From: Streptomyces sp. NBC_00440
Lineage (GTDB): Bacteria; Actinomycetota; Actinomycetes; Streptomycetales; Streptomycetaceae
DNA: 64,000 bases
Reading direction: 5' to 3'
Assembly: GCF_036014215.1 (NCBI RefSeq)
Contig: NZ_CP107921.1
Location: 5,711,501 to 5,775,500 of the forward strand
Positions 34,911 to 44,429 of the stretch are shown piece after piece; position 1 is the stretch's first letter, and each line of letters begins with the position of its first letter. The notes below the pieces were generated by a model. The model had not been told where the DNA came from, did no database searches, and saw nothing but the letters and a program-made list of their open reading frames with translations. Position numbers and translations under genes: made by a program.

Positions 34911-35363
34911 GTGTCAGGCACGTACGGCAGGGTGCTCGTTGTCGACGACAACAAGGTCATCCGGCAGTTGATCAGGGTCAATCTCGAACTGGAGGGCTTC
35001 GAGGTCGTGACCGCGGCCGACGGTGCCGAATGTCTGGAAGTCGTCCACCGGGTCTCCCCTGATGTGATCACCCTCGACGTCGTCATGCCCCGTCTCGACG
35101 GTCTGCGCACCGCCGCCCGGCTCCGTGCCGACCCGCGGACCAGCCGGCTCCCGCTCGCGATCATCAGCGCCTGTTCGCACCAGGAGGTGGAGAGCGGGCT
35201 CGCCTCCGGCGTCGACGCCTTCCTGGCCAAACCCTTCGAGCCGGCCGACCTGGTCCGGCTGGTGGGCGGGCTGATGCGCCGGCAGTCACCCGCCGGCGGG
35301 CCGGACCGGAGCAATCCCGGCGGCAGCAGGCCCGCCGGGTGGGCCGGGAGCACCCTCGGCTGA
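34911..35363 (+). CDS. Single-domain response regulator
   Basis: A 150-residue receiver protein. Phosphoacceptor Asp is in VITLDVVMP; the acidic pair is in VLVVDDNKVI; Lys is in FLAKPFEPADL. A disordered Gly/Pro/Ser tail replaces any output domain. Start is GTG 34911, or GTG 34905 two codons earlier; neither has a clear ribosome site. No kinase gene is adjacent. It reads in the same direction as nrtL and lysA and may be their first gene. Partner unknown. Confidence 0.85.
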   Translation: MSGTYGRVLVVDDNKVIRQLIRVNLELEGFEVVTAADGAECLEVVHRVSPDVITLDVVMPRLDGLRTAARLRADPRTSRLPLAIISACSHQEVESGLASGVDAFLAKPFEPADLVRLVGGLMRRQSPAGGPDRSNPGGSRPAGWAGSTLG

Positions 35364-35418
35364 CCGGATGGCGAAACCGGTTCGCGGAGTGGCCCCCCTT
35401 CTCCCATACGCTGGACCT

Positions 35419-36348
35419 GTGACTCCCGCAGAGCTCTCCTGTACCGTCGCGCGCGCCGTGCGCCGCGCGGTCGACGAGGGTGCCCTGTCCGTGCCCGTTC
35501 CCGAGCGGGTCAGGGTCGAGCGGCCCAGGCCCGGCGGGCGCGGCGACTACGCGACCAGCGCGGCGCTCCAGCTCGCCGGCCCCGCCGGGATGGCCCCCCG
35601 CGCGGTGGCCGAGGCCCTGCGGCAGCGGATCGCCGGTACGCGGGGGATCGAACGGGTCGAGATCACCGGCCCGGGCTTTCTGAACTTCACGCTGGTGCCC
35701 GACGGCTCCGGCACGGTCGTACGCACGGTGCTCGCGGAGGGCGCCGGCTACGGGACGGGCAGCAGCGGGACGGAGCCGCACCCTGCGACGGCCCCGGCCG
35801 GCACCGGCGGCCCGGCCCGCGGGACGTCCGCCACCGCCACCGACCACCCGCGCCTCGACGCCGCCCGCTGGGGCGCCCTCTTCGGCGGCGCCGGCGCCGG
35901 GCTGCTGGTGCGGCGCGAGAGCAATCCGCTGTTCCGGGTGCAGTACGCCCACGCCCGCAGCCGCGCCCTGCTGCGCAACGCCCGTGACCTCGGCTTCCGT
36001 GCCGCGTACGGAACCGAGTACGACGCGGCCTGCGAGCGGGACCGCGAGGCAGCCGCGCTGGTCGCCGCCCTCGCCGACTACCCGGCGGCCGTCGAGTCCG
36101 CGACCGGCCCCGGCCCCCGCGAGACCCCCCGTACCGCACCCGCGTCCTTCGGCGCGGGGCACCGGATCGCCCGGCAGCTCGTCGTGGTCGCCGATGCCTT
36201 CCTGGCGTTCCACATCGGGGTGCTCCCCGTCGGGGACGAGAAACCCTCGGCCGCCCACCGCTCCCGGCTCGCCCTCACCGAGGCCGCCGGGACGGTGCTG
36301 GCAGGCGGCCTGTCCCTGCTCGGTATCAGCGCACCCGAACACATCTGA
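35419..36348 (+). CDS. nrtL: ArgS-related anticodon-binding protein NrtL, no catalytic core
   Basis: A 309-residue protein combining the N-terminal additional domain of arginyl-tRNA synthetase (GDYATSAALQLA, VEITGPGFLNFTL) with the C-terminal DALR anticodon-binding domain (VQYAHARSRALLRNA, LAFHIGVLPVGDE, LTEAAGTVLAGGLSLLGI). The Rossmann catalytic domain with HIGH and KMSK is absent, replaced by a short Gly/Thr-rich linker (about residues 105-145). It presumably binds tRNA-Arg without charging it. GTG 35419 matches the family start. It lies 12 bp before lysA and 665 bp from a tRNA-Arg gene; in some actinobacteria argS itself precedes lysA. Confidence 0.85.
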   Translation: MTPAELSCTVARAVRRAVDEGALSVPVPERVRVERPRPGGRGDYATSAALQLAGPAGMAPRAVAEALRQRIAGTRGIERVEITGPGFLNFTLVPDGSGTVVRTVLAEGAGYGTGSSGTEPHPATAPAGTGGPARGTSATATDHPRLDAARWGALFGGAGAGLLVRRESNPLFRVQYAHARSRALLRNARDLGFRAAYGTEYDAACERDREAAALVAALADYPAAVESATGPGPRETPRTAPASFGAGHRIARQLVVVADAFLAFHIGVLPVGDEKPSAAHRSRLALTEAAGTVLAGGLSLLGISAPEHI

Positions 36349-36360
36349 AAGAGCGAAGAG

Positions 36361-37752
36361 ATGAGCCGTTCCGCACACCCCGCCGGACCCCGGCACGCCG
36401 ATGTCTACACCGAGGGCCACTACTCCGCCCCCGCCGATGACCTCAACTCCCTGGACGAGAAGGTCTGGTCGCGTACGGTCGGCCGTAACGCGGACGGGGT
36501 CGTCACCGTCGGCGGCATCGAAGTGACCCGGCTGGCCGAGGAGTTCGGCACCCCCGCCTACTTCCTCGACGAGGCCGACTTCCGGGCCAGGTGCCGGGCC
36601 TGGGCCGACGCCTTCGGGCGAGACGCGGACGTGTTCTACGCGGGCAAGGCCTTCCTCTCGCGCGCCGTCGTGAAGTGGCTCCAGGAGGAGGGGCTCAACC
36701 TCGACGTCTGCTCCGGCGGCGAGCTGGCCACCGCGCTCGCCGCGGGGATGCCCGCCGCACGCATCGCCTTCCACGGCAACAACAAGACCGCCGATGAGAT
36801 CGAGCGGGCCGTCGAGGCCGGAGTCGGCCGTATCGTGCTCGACTCGTTCCAGGAGATCGTCCGGGTCGCCCACATCGCGCAGAGCCGCGGAGTGCGCCAG
36901 CGGGTCCAGATCCGGGTGACGGTCGGCGTCGAGGCGCACACCCACGAGTTCATCGCCACCGCCCACGAGGACCAGAAGTTCGGGATCGCGCTCGCCGACG
37001 GCCAGGCCGCCGAAGCCGTGCGCAGGGCGCTCAAGCTCGACGGGCTCGAACTCATCGGCATCCACTCGCACATCGGCTCGCAGATCTTCGACATGGCGGG
37101 CTTCGAGGTCTCCGCGCGCCGGGTCGTGCAGCTCCTCGCCGAGGTGCGCGACGAACACGGCGTGGAGCTCCCCGAGATCGACCTCGGCGGCGGCCTCGGC
37201 ATCGCGTACACCTCGGAGGACGACCCCCGCGAGCCGCAGGAGATCGCCAAGGCACTCGGCGAGATCGTCAGCCGCGAGTGCGAGGCGGCCGGTCTCGCCA
37301 CCCCGCGTATCTCCGTCGAGCCGGGGCGCGCCATCGTCGGGCCCACCGCCTTCACGCTGTACGAGGTCGGGACCATCAAGCCGCTCGAAGGGCTGCGCAC
37401 CTACGTCAGCGTCGACGGCGGGATGTCCGACAACATCCGTACCGCCCTCTACGACGCCGAGTACAGCGTGGCGCTGGTCTCCCGCACCTCCACCGCCGAG
37501 CCGATGCTCGCCCGGGTCGTGGGCAAGCACTGTGAGAGTGGCGACATCGTGGTCAAGGACGCGTTCCTGCCCGCGGACCTCGCGCCGGGCGATCTGCTGG
37601 CCGTCCCGGCCACCGGCGCCTACTGCCGCGCCATGGCGAGCAACTACAACCACGCCCTGCGCCCGCCCGTCGTCGCCGTCAGGGACGGTGCGGCCCGGGT
37701 GATCGTCCGGCGTGAGACGGAGGAAGATCTCCTGCGCCTCGATGTCGGCTAG
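36361..37752 (+). CDS. lysA: Diaminopimelate decarboxylase
   Basis: A 463-residue PLP enzyme of fold III, the last step of lysine biosynthesis (meso-DAP to L-lysine). The Schiff-base Lys is in [10 protein letters not shown]; the PLP phosphate loop is [10 protein letters not shown]; the second-subunit Cys motif is [20 protein letters not shown] is also conserved. The ATG has a GAGCGAAGAG ribosome site. It is followed by a perfect hairpin before hom, so hom may have its own promoter as well as partial read-through. Confidence 0.96.
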   Translation: MSRSAHPAGPRHADVYTEGHYSAPADDLNSLDEKVWSRTVGRNADGVVTVGGIEVTRLAEEFGTPAYFLDEADFRARCRAWADAFGRDADVFYAGKAFLSRAVVKWLQEEGLNLDVCSGGELATALAAGMPAARIAFHGNNKTADEIERAVEAGVGRIVLDSFQEIVRVAHIAQSRGVRQRVQIRVTVGVEAHTHEFIATAHEDQKFGIALADGQAAEAVRRALKLDGLELIGIHSHIGSQIFDMAGFEVSARRVVQLLAEVRDEHGVELPEIDLGGGLGIAYTSEDDPREPQEIAKALGEIVSRECEAAGLATPRISVEPGRAIVGPTAFTLYEVGTIKPLEGLRTYVSVDGGMSDNIRTALYDAEYSVALVSRTSTAEPMLARVVGKHCESGDIVVKDAFLPADLAPGDLLAVPATGAYCRAMASNYNHALRPPVVAVRDGAARVIVRRETEEDLLRLDVG

Positions 37753-37772
37753 TGAAATAGTCATCTCAGAAT

Positions 37773-37801
37773 CCGGACGGGGGACAGAAACCCCCGTCCG
37801 G
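37773..37801 (+). terminator. Hairpin between lysA and hom
   Basis: A perfect 11-bp stem CCGGACGGGGG with its complement (37773-37783, 37791-37801) and an A-rich 7-base loop, 20 bp past the lysA stop. Confidence 0.75.
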
Positions 37802-37846
37802 TGAGTGAGACTGGTCCAAACGTAGAAGTATGAGAAGTGAGGTCGG

Positions 37847-39148
37847 ATGATGCGTACGCGTCCGCTGAAGGTGGCGCTGCTGGGCTGTGGAGTCGTCGGC
37901 TCAGAGGTGGCGCGCATCATGACGACGCACGCCGACGACCTCGCGGCGCGCATCGGCGCCCCCGTCGAGCTCGCCGGTGTGGCCGTCCGCCGCCCTTCCA
38001 AGGTCCGTGAGGGCATCGACCCCTCGCTCATCACCACGGATGCGATGGCCCTGGTCAAACGCGGGGACATCGACGTCGTGATCGAGGTCATCGGGGGCAT
38101 CGAGCCCGCCCGTACGCTGATCGCCGCCGCCTTCGAGCACGGCGCGAGCGTCGTCTCCGCCAACAAGGCGCTGCTCGCCAAGGACGGCACCGCGCTGCAC
38201 GCGCTCGCCCAGGGACACGGCAGGGACCTCTACTACGAGGCCGCCGTGGCCGGTGCGATCCCGCTCGTCCGCCCGCTGCGCGAATCGCTCGCGGGCGACA
38301 AGGTGAACCGCGTCCTGGGCATCGTCAACGGCACCACCAACTTCATCCTCGACAAGATGGACAGCACCGGCGCCGGGTACTCGGAGGCGCTGGACGAGGC
38401 CACCGCGCTCGGCTATGCCGAGGCCGACCCGACGGCGGACGTCGAGGGGTTCGACGCGGCGGCCAAGGCCGCGATCCTCGCCGGAATCGCCTTCCACACG
38501 CGGGTACGGCTCGACGACGTCCACCGCGAGGGCCTCACCGAGGTCACCGCGGCCGACATCGCGTCCGCCAAGCGCATGGGCTGCACCGTCAAGCTGCTCG
38601 CCATCTGTGAGCGCGCCGCCGACGGCAAGTCCGTCACCGCCCGTGTCCACCCCGCGATGATCCCGCTCAGCCACCCGCTGGCCTCGGTGCGCGAGGCGTA
38701 CAACGCGGTGTTCATCGAGGCCGAGGCCGCCGGGCAGCTGATGTTCTACGGCCCCGGCGCCGGCGGCTCACCCACCGCGTCCGCGGTCCTCGGCGACCTG
38801 GTCGCGGTCTGCCGGAACAGGCTCAACGAGGCCACCGGGCCCGGCGAGTCGGCGTACACGATGCTGCCCGTGAGTCCCATGGGCGATGTCGTCACGCGCT
38901 ACCACATCAGCCTCGACGTGGCCGACAAACCGGGCGTTCTCGCCCAGGTGGCCACGGTCTTCGCCGAGCAGGGCGTATCGATCGACACGGTACGCCAGCA
39001 GGGCCGGCAGGACGGAGGCGGCGAGGCATCCCTCGTCGTCGTCACCCACCGCGCGCCCGACGCCGCCCTTTCAGGGACCGTCGAGGCGCTGCGCAAGCTC
39101 GACACCGTGCTCGGTGTCGCCAGCATCATGCGTGTTGAAGGGGAGTAA
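37847..39148 (+). CDS. hom: Homoserine dehydrogenase
   Basis: A 433-residue NAD(P)-dependent enzyme reducing aspartate semialdehyde to homoserine, the branch point to Thr and Met. The N-terminal Rossmann motif is VALLGCGVVGSEVARI. The catalytic region holds YEAAVAGAIPLVRPLRESL, NGTTNFILDKM, and AEADPTADVEGFDAAAKAAILA. A C-terminal ACT domain (YHISLDVADKPGVLAQVATVF, about residues 355-433) gives likely threonine feedback. ATG 37847 or the adjacent ATG 37850 are both possible. It lies 6 bp before thrC. Confidence 0.96.
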   Translation: MMRTRPLKVALLGCGVVGSEVARIMTTHADDLAARIGAPVELAGVAVRRPSKVREGIDPSLITTDAMALVKRGDIDVVIEVIGGIEPARTLIAAAFEHGASVVSANKALLAKDGTALHALAQGHGRDLYYEAAVAGAIPLVRPLRESLAGDKVNRVLGIVNGTTNFILDKMDSTGAGYSEALDEATALGYAEADPTADVEGFDAAAKAAILAGIAFHTRVRLDDVHREGLTEVTAADIASAKRMGCTVKLLAICERAADGKSVTARVHPAMIPLSHPLASVREAYNAVFIEAEAAGQLMFYGPGAGGSPTASAVLGDLVAVCRNRLNEATGPGESAYTMLPVSPMGDVVTRYHISLDVADKPGVLAQVATVFAEQGVSIDTVRQQGRQDGGGEASLVVVTHRAPDAALSGTVEALRKLDTVLGVASIMRVEGE

Positions 39149-39154
39149 GGACCC

Positions 39155-40228
39155 ATGACCACCAAGGGCACCCACCAGTGGCGCGGCATCATCGAGGAGT
39201 ACCGGGACCGTCTCCCGGTCACGAGCACGACACCGGTCGTGACACTCCGTGAGGGCGGTACGCCGCTCGTCCCCGCGCAGGTCCTTTCCGAGCGCACCGG
39301 CTGCGAGGTACACCTCAAGGTCGAGGGCGCCAACCCCACGGGGTCCTTCAAGGACCGGGGCATGACCATGGCGATCACCCACGCCAAGGAGCAGGGCGCG
39401 CAGGCCGTCATCTGCGCCTCCACCGGCAATACATCGGCCTCGGCGGCCGCCTATGCCGTACGGGCCGGAATGGTCTGCGCGGTCCTGGTGCCGCAGGGCA
39501 AGATCGCCCTCGGCAAGATGGGTCAGGCGCTGGTGCACGGCGCGAAGATCCTCCAGGTGGACGGCAACTTCGACGACTGCCTGACGCTGGCCCGCTCGCT
39601 CTCGGACAACTACCCGGTGGCGCTGGTCAATTCGGTCAATCCGTCCCGTATCGAGGGTCAGAAGACCGGAGCCTTCGAGATCGTCGACGCGCTCGGTGAC
39701 GCCCCCGACATCCACGTACTGCCCGTCGGCAACGCCGGTAACATCACGGCGTACTGGAAGGGTTACAAGGAGTACGCGGCGGACAGGATGGCCACCCGGA
39801 CCCCCCGGATGTGGGGCTTCCAGGCCTCCGGCTCCGCCCCCATCGTCCGCGGCGAGATCGTCAAGGACCCCTCCACCATCGCCACGGCGATCCGGATCGG
39901 GAACCCGGCCTCCTGGCAGTTCGCGCTCGACGCGCGCGAGGAGTCCGGCGGCTTCATCGACGAGGTCACCGACCGTCAGATCCTCTCCGCGTACCGGCTG
40001 TTGGCCTCGCAGGAGGGTGTCTTCGTGGAGCCCGCGTCGGCCGCTTCGGTCGCCGGTCTGCTGAAGGCCGCTGAAGAAGGCAAGGTCGACCCCGGCCAGC
40101 GGATCGTCTGCACGGTCACCGGCAACGGCCTCAAGGACCCGGACTGGGCCGTCGCGGGAGCCCCGCAGCCGGTCACTGTCCCGGTCGACGCCGTGGTGGC
40201 CGCCGAGCGGCTGGGCCTGGTCCCGTAG
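39155..40228 (+). CDS. thrC: Threonine synthase
   Basis: A 357-residue PLP enzyme of fold II. It makes threonine from phosphohomoserine. The PLP Lys is in [11 protein letters not shown], the substrate loop is [15 protein letters not shown], and the PLP phosphate loop is [13 protein letters not shown]. It is preceded by hom with a 6-bp gap, giving a hom-thrC unit; thrB follows after about 400 bp with its own leader. A hairpin lies 90 bp downstream. Confidence 0.96.
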   Translation: MTTKGTHQWRGIIEEYRDRLPVTSTTPVVTLREGGTPLVPAQVLSERTGCEVHLKVEGANPTGSFKDRGMTMAITHAKEQGAQAVICASTGNTSASAAAYAVRAGMVCAVLVPQGKIALGKMGQALVHGAKILQVDGNFDDCLTLARSLSDNYPVALVNSVNPSRIEGQKTGAFEIVDALGDAPDIHVLPVGNAGNITAYWKGYKEYAADRMATRTPRMWGFQASGSAPIVRGEIVKDPSTIATAIRIGNPASWQFALDAREESGGFIDEVTDRQILSAYRLLASQEGVFVEPASAASVAGLLKAAEEGKVDPGQRIVCTVTGNGLKDPDWAVAGAPQPVTVPVDAVVAAERLGLVP

Positions 40229-40627
40229 CTTCCGGCCCGTCCGTCCGGACCGGGCCCCGGGCTGTGCGGTTGTGCTTCGGGTGTGCTTCAGGTGTGCCCC
40301 TGAGCTGCCGCATCACCCGCCGGACGGGCCGTCCGGCGGCCTGGTCCGGCCCGGAGCGCATGGGTAGCGTGCGACACGCATCGTGCGCCTCCTGTGCGCC
40401 CTATGTCGCGACAGAACCTTCCTTCGATAAGCTGTAGGCAACCCACCCCGCCGCATGTGCCGCGGTGTTGCTGCTGTGATGGCCCGCAGGTGCCCGTTCG
40501 GCCTGTCGGGGTTGTCCGGTCCAGGGGTCCCGGGGGAGTGTTCTCCCGGAAAGCACAGCGGAATTCCCCGTAACAATCCCGCGGTCGAAACCAGACTCGC
40601 AGTCTCACAAGGAGAGTCGTCAGAGCG
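40229..40627. other. thrC-thrB intergenic region
   Basis: About 399 bp. It contains the thrC hairpin and, near the right end, the thrB ribosome site ACAAGGAGAG. No gene was seen; a thrB promoter is expected in the right half. Confidence 0.5.
40318..40338 (+). terminator. Hairpin after thrC
   Basis: A perfect 8-bp stem CGCCGGAC/GTCCGGCG with a 5-base loop (40318-40338). Confidence 0.6.
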
Positions 40628-41545
40628 ATGGCCGGTCCCGCGTTCCGTGCCGCCGCCGTCCGGGTGCGCACCCCTGCCACCAGCGCCAACCTCGGACCGG
40701 GCTTCGACGCCTTCGGTCTGTCGCTGGGGCTGTACGACGACGTGGTCGTCCGGGTCGCCGACACCGGGCTGCACGTCGACATCGCCGGTGAGGGCGCCGA
40801 GACGCTCCCGCGCGACGAGAGCCATCTGCTCGTACGGTCGCTGCGCACCGCCTTCGATCTGCTCGGCGGGCAGCCGCGCGGCCTCGAAGTCGTCTGCGCC
40901 AACCGCATCCCGCACGGCCGCGGCCTCGGCTCCTCCTCCGCCGCCATCTGCGCCGGTATCGTCGCCGCCCGGGCCGTGACCATAGGCGGCGCCGAGAAGC
41001 TCGACGACGAGGCCCTGCTCGAACTCGCCACCGAGATCGAGGGCCACCCCGACAACGTCGCCGCCTGCCTCCTCGGCGGCTTCACACTGGCCTGGACCGA
41101 CGGCGGAACCGCCCGCGCCATCAGGATGGATCCGGCGGACTCCATCGTTCCGGTGGTTTTCGTCCCCGGCAGGCCGGTACTCACCGAGACGGCCCGTGGC
41201 CTCCTCCCGCGGTCCGTCCCCCATGTGGACGCGGCCGCCAACGCTGGCCGCGCAGCCCTGCTCGTGGAGGCGCTGACCAGGCGCCCCGAGCTGCTGCTGG
41301 CCGCCACCGAAGACCGGCTGCACCAGGAGTACCGTTCCCCGGCGATGCCCGAGAGCGTGGCCCTGGTCAACCGACTGCGGGCGGACGGCGTCCCCGCGGT
41401 GATCTCCGGCGCGGGCCCCACAGTGCTCGCGCTGGTCGAGAACAGTGCGGCCGACAAGGTCGCACGCCTGGCCGGCGAAGGGTGGGCGGCCAACCGGCTG
41501 CCTCTCGACGCCACCGGTACGAGCGTCCTGCCACTGGGTACCTGA
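40628..41545 (+). CDS. thrB: Homoserine kinase
   Basis: A 305-residue GHMP kinase that phosphorylates homoserine. It starts MAGPAFRAAAVRVRTPATSANLGPGFDAFG, with the ATP loop RIPHGRGLGSSSAAICAG, and the third motif ISGAGPTVLAL near the C-terminus. It completes the threonine branch with hom and thrC. Strong ribosome site AAGGAGAG. Confidence 0.96.
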   Translation: MAGPAFRAAAVRVRTPATSANLGPGFDAFGLSLGLYDDVVVRVADTGLHVDIAGEGAETLPRDESHLLVRSLRTAFDLLGGQPRGLEVVCANRIPHGRGLGSSSAAICAGIVAARAVTIGGAEKLDDEALLELATEIEGHPDNVAACLLGGFTLAWTDGGTARAIRMDPADSIVPVVFVPGRPVLTETARGLLPRSVPHVDAAANAGRAALLVEALTRRPELLLAATEDRLHQEYRSPAMPESVALVNRLRADGVPAVISGAGPTVLALVENSAADKVARLAGEGWAANRLPLDATGTSVLPLGT

Positions 41546-41918
41546 GCGGCCCGCCACTGGGTGCCTGGACGCACGTCCGGTTGCCGGTGAACGAGAGGGG
41601 GAATATTTGTTGGATCCGGTAGTGTTAACCTCAAGTCAGTACTCGACGCCTTTGCGGCGCGGTGCTCAGTGTCCCCATCAGGGACCGCCTTTTCTTCCGG
41701 GAGCCTCCCAAACTGCCTGACAGCCTGCCTGAGCAGTTTCGAGCACGCTCCGGAACCGGCCTCTGCCGGACCCCATGCACGTCTTGCCCTCCGCCGTACC
41801 CCGGCGGACCACCGCCCCGGCGTCGGTTCGCGATCAGTCAAGATCAGAACCGCAGTCGGACAGCACAACCGGTCGCCGAGCCAGACAGGCCGACGCCCGC
41901 TCCAGGGAAGGACCCTTC
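41546..41918 (+). promoter_or_regulatory. rho upstream region / possible leader
   Basis: About 373 bp between thrB and the chosen rho start. It holds an AT-richer patch around 41605-41630 (a possible promoter) and a short GTCCC...GGGAC hairpin followed by CGCCTTTTC at 41671-41692, resembling an attenuator. Rho is often autoregulated through its leader, but that is inference here. An in-frame ATG at 41775 would add 48 low-complexity residues to Rho and was not used. Confidence 0.4.
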
Positions 41919-44018
41919 GTGAGCGACACCACCGATCTGATGGGCGTGACTGCCGACAACTCTGTCGAGGCCGCGTCCGCCGCCGGTGCTGCCACCGGCA
42001 GCACCGCACGGCGCCGCCGCTCCGGCACCGGCCTCGACGGCATGGTCCTGGCCGAGCTGCAGCAGGTCGCGTCCGGCCTCGGCATCAAGGGCACTGCGCG
42101 GATGCGTAAGAGCCAGTTGATCGAGGTCATCAAGGAGGCGCAGGCCGGTTCGTCCGCGCCGAAGAGCGCCAAGGCCGATGCCGGCGGCACCGACACGGCC
42201 GAGGCCAAGCCGAAGCGCCGCGCCACTTCCAAGTCCCGTACGGGTGACGAGCCCGCGGCGGCCGAGAAGTCCGGGGGCCAGCAGCAGATCGACATTCCCG
42301 GCCAGCCCGCCAACGACGACCAGCCCACCGGTGAGCGGCGCCGTCGCCGCGCCACCGCACAGGCCGGCAGCCCCGAGCCCACGGCTGCCACGTCGTCCGC
42401 CGCCGAGACCAAGGCCGTCGGAACCAAGGCCGTCAAGACCGAGGCCGAGCAGTCCGTGGCCACCGGCGTGAAGACCGATGCGCCGGCCGACGCCAAGGAC
42501 TCCAAGGAGGCCAGGGCGGAGGCGGCCACCGACACCGCTGAGGGGCGTCGTGGCGACCGCCAGGACCGCGGCCAGCGCGGTGACCGGCGTGAGCGCGGCG
42601 ACCGTGGCGACCGCCAGGAGCGCGGCGACCGCCAGGACCGTGGCGAGCGCGGTGGCCGTGACCGCCGTGACCGCGGCGGCAAGGGCGACGACCAGCAGGG
42701 CGGCGGCCAGCGCGGCCAGCGCCAGGGCAACCAGGGCGGCAACGGCCCCCGCGCCGACGAGAACGAGGACGACTTCGACGGAGGCCGCCGCGGCCGCCGT
42801 GGCCGCTACCGCGACCGCCGTGGCCGCCGCGGTGAGCGCCAGGAGTTCGGTGACGCTCCGCAGGTCGCCGACGACGACGTCCTGATCCCCGTCGCGGGCA
42901 TCCTGGACATCCTCGACAACTACGCGTTCATCCGGACCTCCGGCTACCTGCCGGGCCCCAACGACGTGTACGTCTCGCTCGCCCAGGTCCGCAAGAACGG
43001 CCTGCGCAAGGGCGACCACGTCACCGGAGCCGTCCGCCAGCCCAAGGACGGCGAGCGCCGCGAGAAGTTCAACGCGCTCGTCCGCCTGGACTCGGCGAAC
43101 GGCATGGCGGCCGAATCCGGCCGCGGGCGCCCGGAGTTCCAGAAGCTGACCCCGCTGTACCCGCAGGACCGGCTCCGTCTGGAGACCGACCCGGGTGTGC
43201 TGACGACCCGGATCATCGACCTGGTCGCGCCGATCGGCAAGGGCCAGCGTGGTCTGATCGTGGCCCCGCCGAAGACCGGTAAGACCATGATCATGCAGGC
43301 CATCGCCAACGCGATCACGGTCAACAACCCCGAGTGCCACCTCATGGTCGTCCTCGTCGACGAGCGTCCCGAAGAGGTCACCGACATGCAGCGGTCGGTG
43401 AAGGGCGAGGTCATCTCCTCGACCTTCGACCGGCCCGCCGAGGACCACACCACCGTCGCCGAGCTGGCCATCGAGCGCGCCAAGCGTCTCGTGGAGCTGG
43501 GTCACGACGTGGTCGTGCTGCTCGACTCGATCACCCGCCTCGGCCGTGCGTACAACCTGGCGGCCCCGGCCTCCGGGCGCATCCTCTCCGGTGGTGTCGA
43601 CTCGACCGCCCTCTACCCGCCGAAGCGCTTCTTCGGTGCCGCGCGGAACATCGAGGACGGCGGCTCGCTGACCATCCTCGCCACCGCGCTGGTGGAGACC
43701 GGCTCGCGCATGGACGAGGTGATCTTCGAGGAGTTCAAGGGCACCGGCAACATGGAGCTCAAGCTCGACCGGAAGCTCGCCGACAAGCGCATCTTCCCGG
43801 CTGTGGACGTCGACCCGTCCGGTACGCGTAAGGAAGAGATCCTCCTCAACGCGGAGGAGCTCGCCATCGTCTGGAAGCTGCGCCGGGTGCTCCACGCGCT
43901 CGACTCGCAGCAGGCGATCGAGCTGCTGCTGGACAAGATGAAGAAGACCAAGTCGAACGCCGAGTTCCTGATGCAGATCGCCAAGACGACACCTGCGTCC
44001 GGCAACGGCAACGACTGA
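41919..44018 (+). CDS. rho: Transcription termination factor Rho
   Basis: A 699-residue hexameric RNA helicase. GTG 41919 has a GGAAGG site. The N-terminal Rho_N helix domain ([30 protein letters not shown]) is followed by a long Ala/Lys/Thr linker and an Arg/Gly/Asp-rich insert (about residues 205-310, GDRxERGDR repeats), typical of actinobacterial Rho. The RNA-binding cold-shock-like domain contains [12 protein letters not shown]. The ATPase has Walker [11 protein letters not shown] and [13 protein letters not shown], and the secondary RNA-binding Q/R-loop region follows. The basic insert probably broadens RNA recognition and may drive condensation. Confidence 0.97.
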   Translation: MSDTTDLMGVTADNSVEAASAAGAATGSTARRRRSGTGLDGMVLAELQQVASGLGIKGTARMRKSQLIEVIKEAQAGSSAPKSAKADAGGTDTAEAKPKRRATSKSRTGDEPAAAEKSGGQQQIDIPGQPANDDQPTGERRRRRATAQAGSPEPTAATSSAAETKAVGTKAVKTEAEQSVATGVKTDAPADAKDSKEARAEAATDTAEGRRGDRQDRGQRGDRRERGDRGDRQERGDRQDRGERGGRDRRDRGGKGDDQQGGGQRGQRQGNQGGNGPRADENEDDFDGGRRGRRGRYRDRRGRRGERQEFGDAPQVADDDVLIPVAGILDILDNYAFIRTSGYLPGPNDVYVSLAQVRKNGLRKGDHVTGAVRQPKDGERREKFNALVRLDSANGMAAESGRGRPEFQKLTPLYPQDRLRLETDPGVLTTRIIDLVAPIGKGQRGLIVAPPKTGKTMIMQAIANAITVNNPECHLMVVLVDERPEEVTDMQRSVKGEVISSTFDRPAEDHTTVAELAIERAKRLVELGHDVVVLLDSITRLGRAYNLAAPASGRILSGGVDSTALYPPKRFFGAARNIEDGGSLTILATALVETGSRMDEVIFEEFKGTGNMELKLDRKLADKRIFPAVDVDPSGTRKEEILLNAEELAIVWKLRRVLHALDSQQAIELLLDKMKKTKSNAEFLMQIAKTTPASGNGND

Positions 44019-44039
44019 CCTTCCGTCACGGAACGTCAA

Positions 44040-44077
44040 CTGGCCCGCCCCGTCACGGAAGTGACGCGGCGGGCCAG
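44040..44077 (+). terminator. rho terminator hairpin
   Basis: A two-part stem: CTGGCCCGCC with GGCGGGCCAG outside and CGTCAC with GTGACG inside, with one C-C mismatch and a GGAA loop (44040-44077), 22 bp past the rho stop. Confidence 0.8.
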
Positions 44078-44429
44078 TCGCGTACGGCGGCCGGACCGCC
44101 CGCACGCCAGGTCTCCACGCACAGCCTCCACACACCGCTCACGTGCCGCTCACCCGTCCGTCGTGCCGCTCCCGGGCCCGCCGAGATCTTCGCCACAGCG
44201 CACGCCCCCGCACCGGCTCACGACAGCCTGCGGCCCCGGAGAGAAAACCCCAGGTGAGGGCCGCTTTTACGGAGAAATCCCGGCTACCGTCCGTGACGTC
44301 GGGGCCGCTCCGGAGTCACAGCGCGTTGTGCAACTCTTTCGCGAGAAACGTCGTCTCACTAGTGACGACAGACCGCGCCTGAACTTCGGGACAGGGGGTA
44401 GCGGGACCACCGAGAAAGCTGGAGGGGAC
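44078..44429. other. Promoter region of LCP gene
   Basis: About 352 bp with no supported gene. It leads to the GGAGGGG ribosome site of the LCP gene; a promoter is expected in the AT-richer part around 44250-44370 but none could be assigned. Confidence 0.4.

Noticed and set aside
35164..38190. A 1008-codon open frame on the minus strand opposite nrtL, lysA and hom
   Set aside because: Its translation is low-complexity and mirrors the codon bias of three well-identified genes on the plus strand; long antisense frames are expected at this GC content.
41844..44135. A 763-codon minus-strand frame opposite rho
   Set aside because: It is a shadow of the repetitive rho insert; no protein motif.
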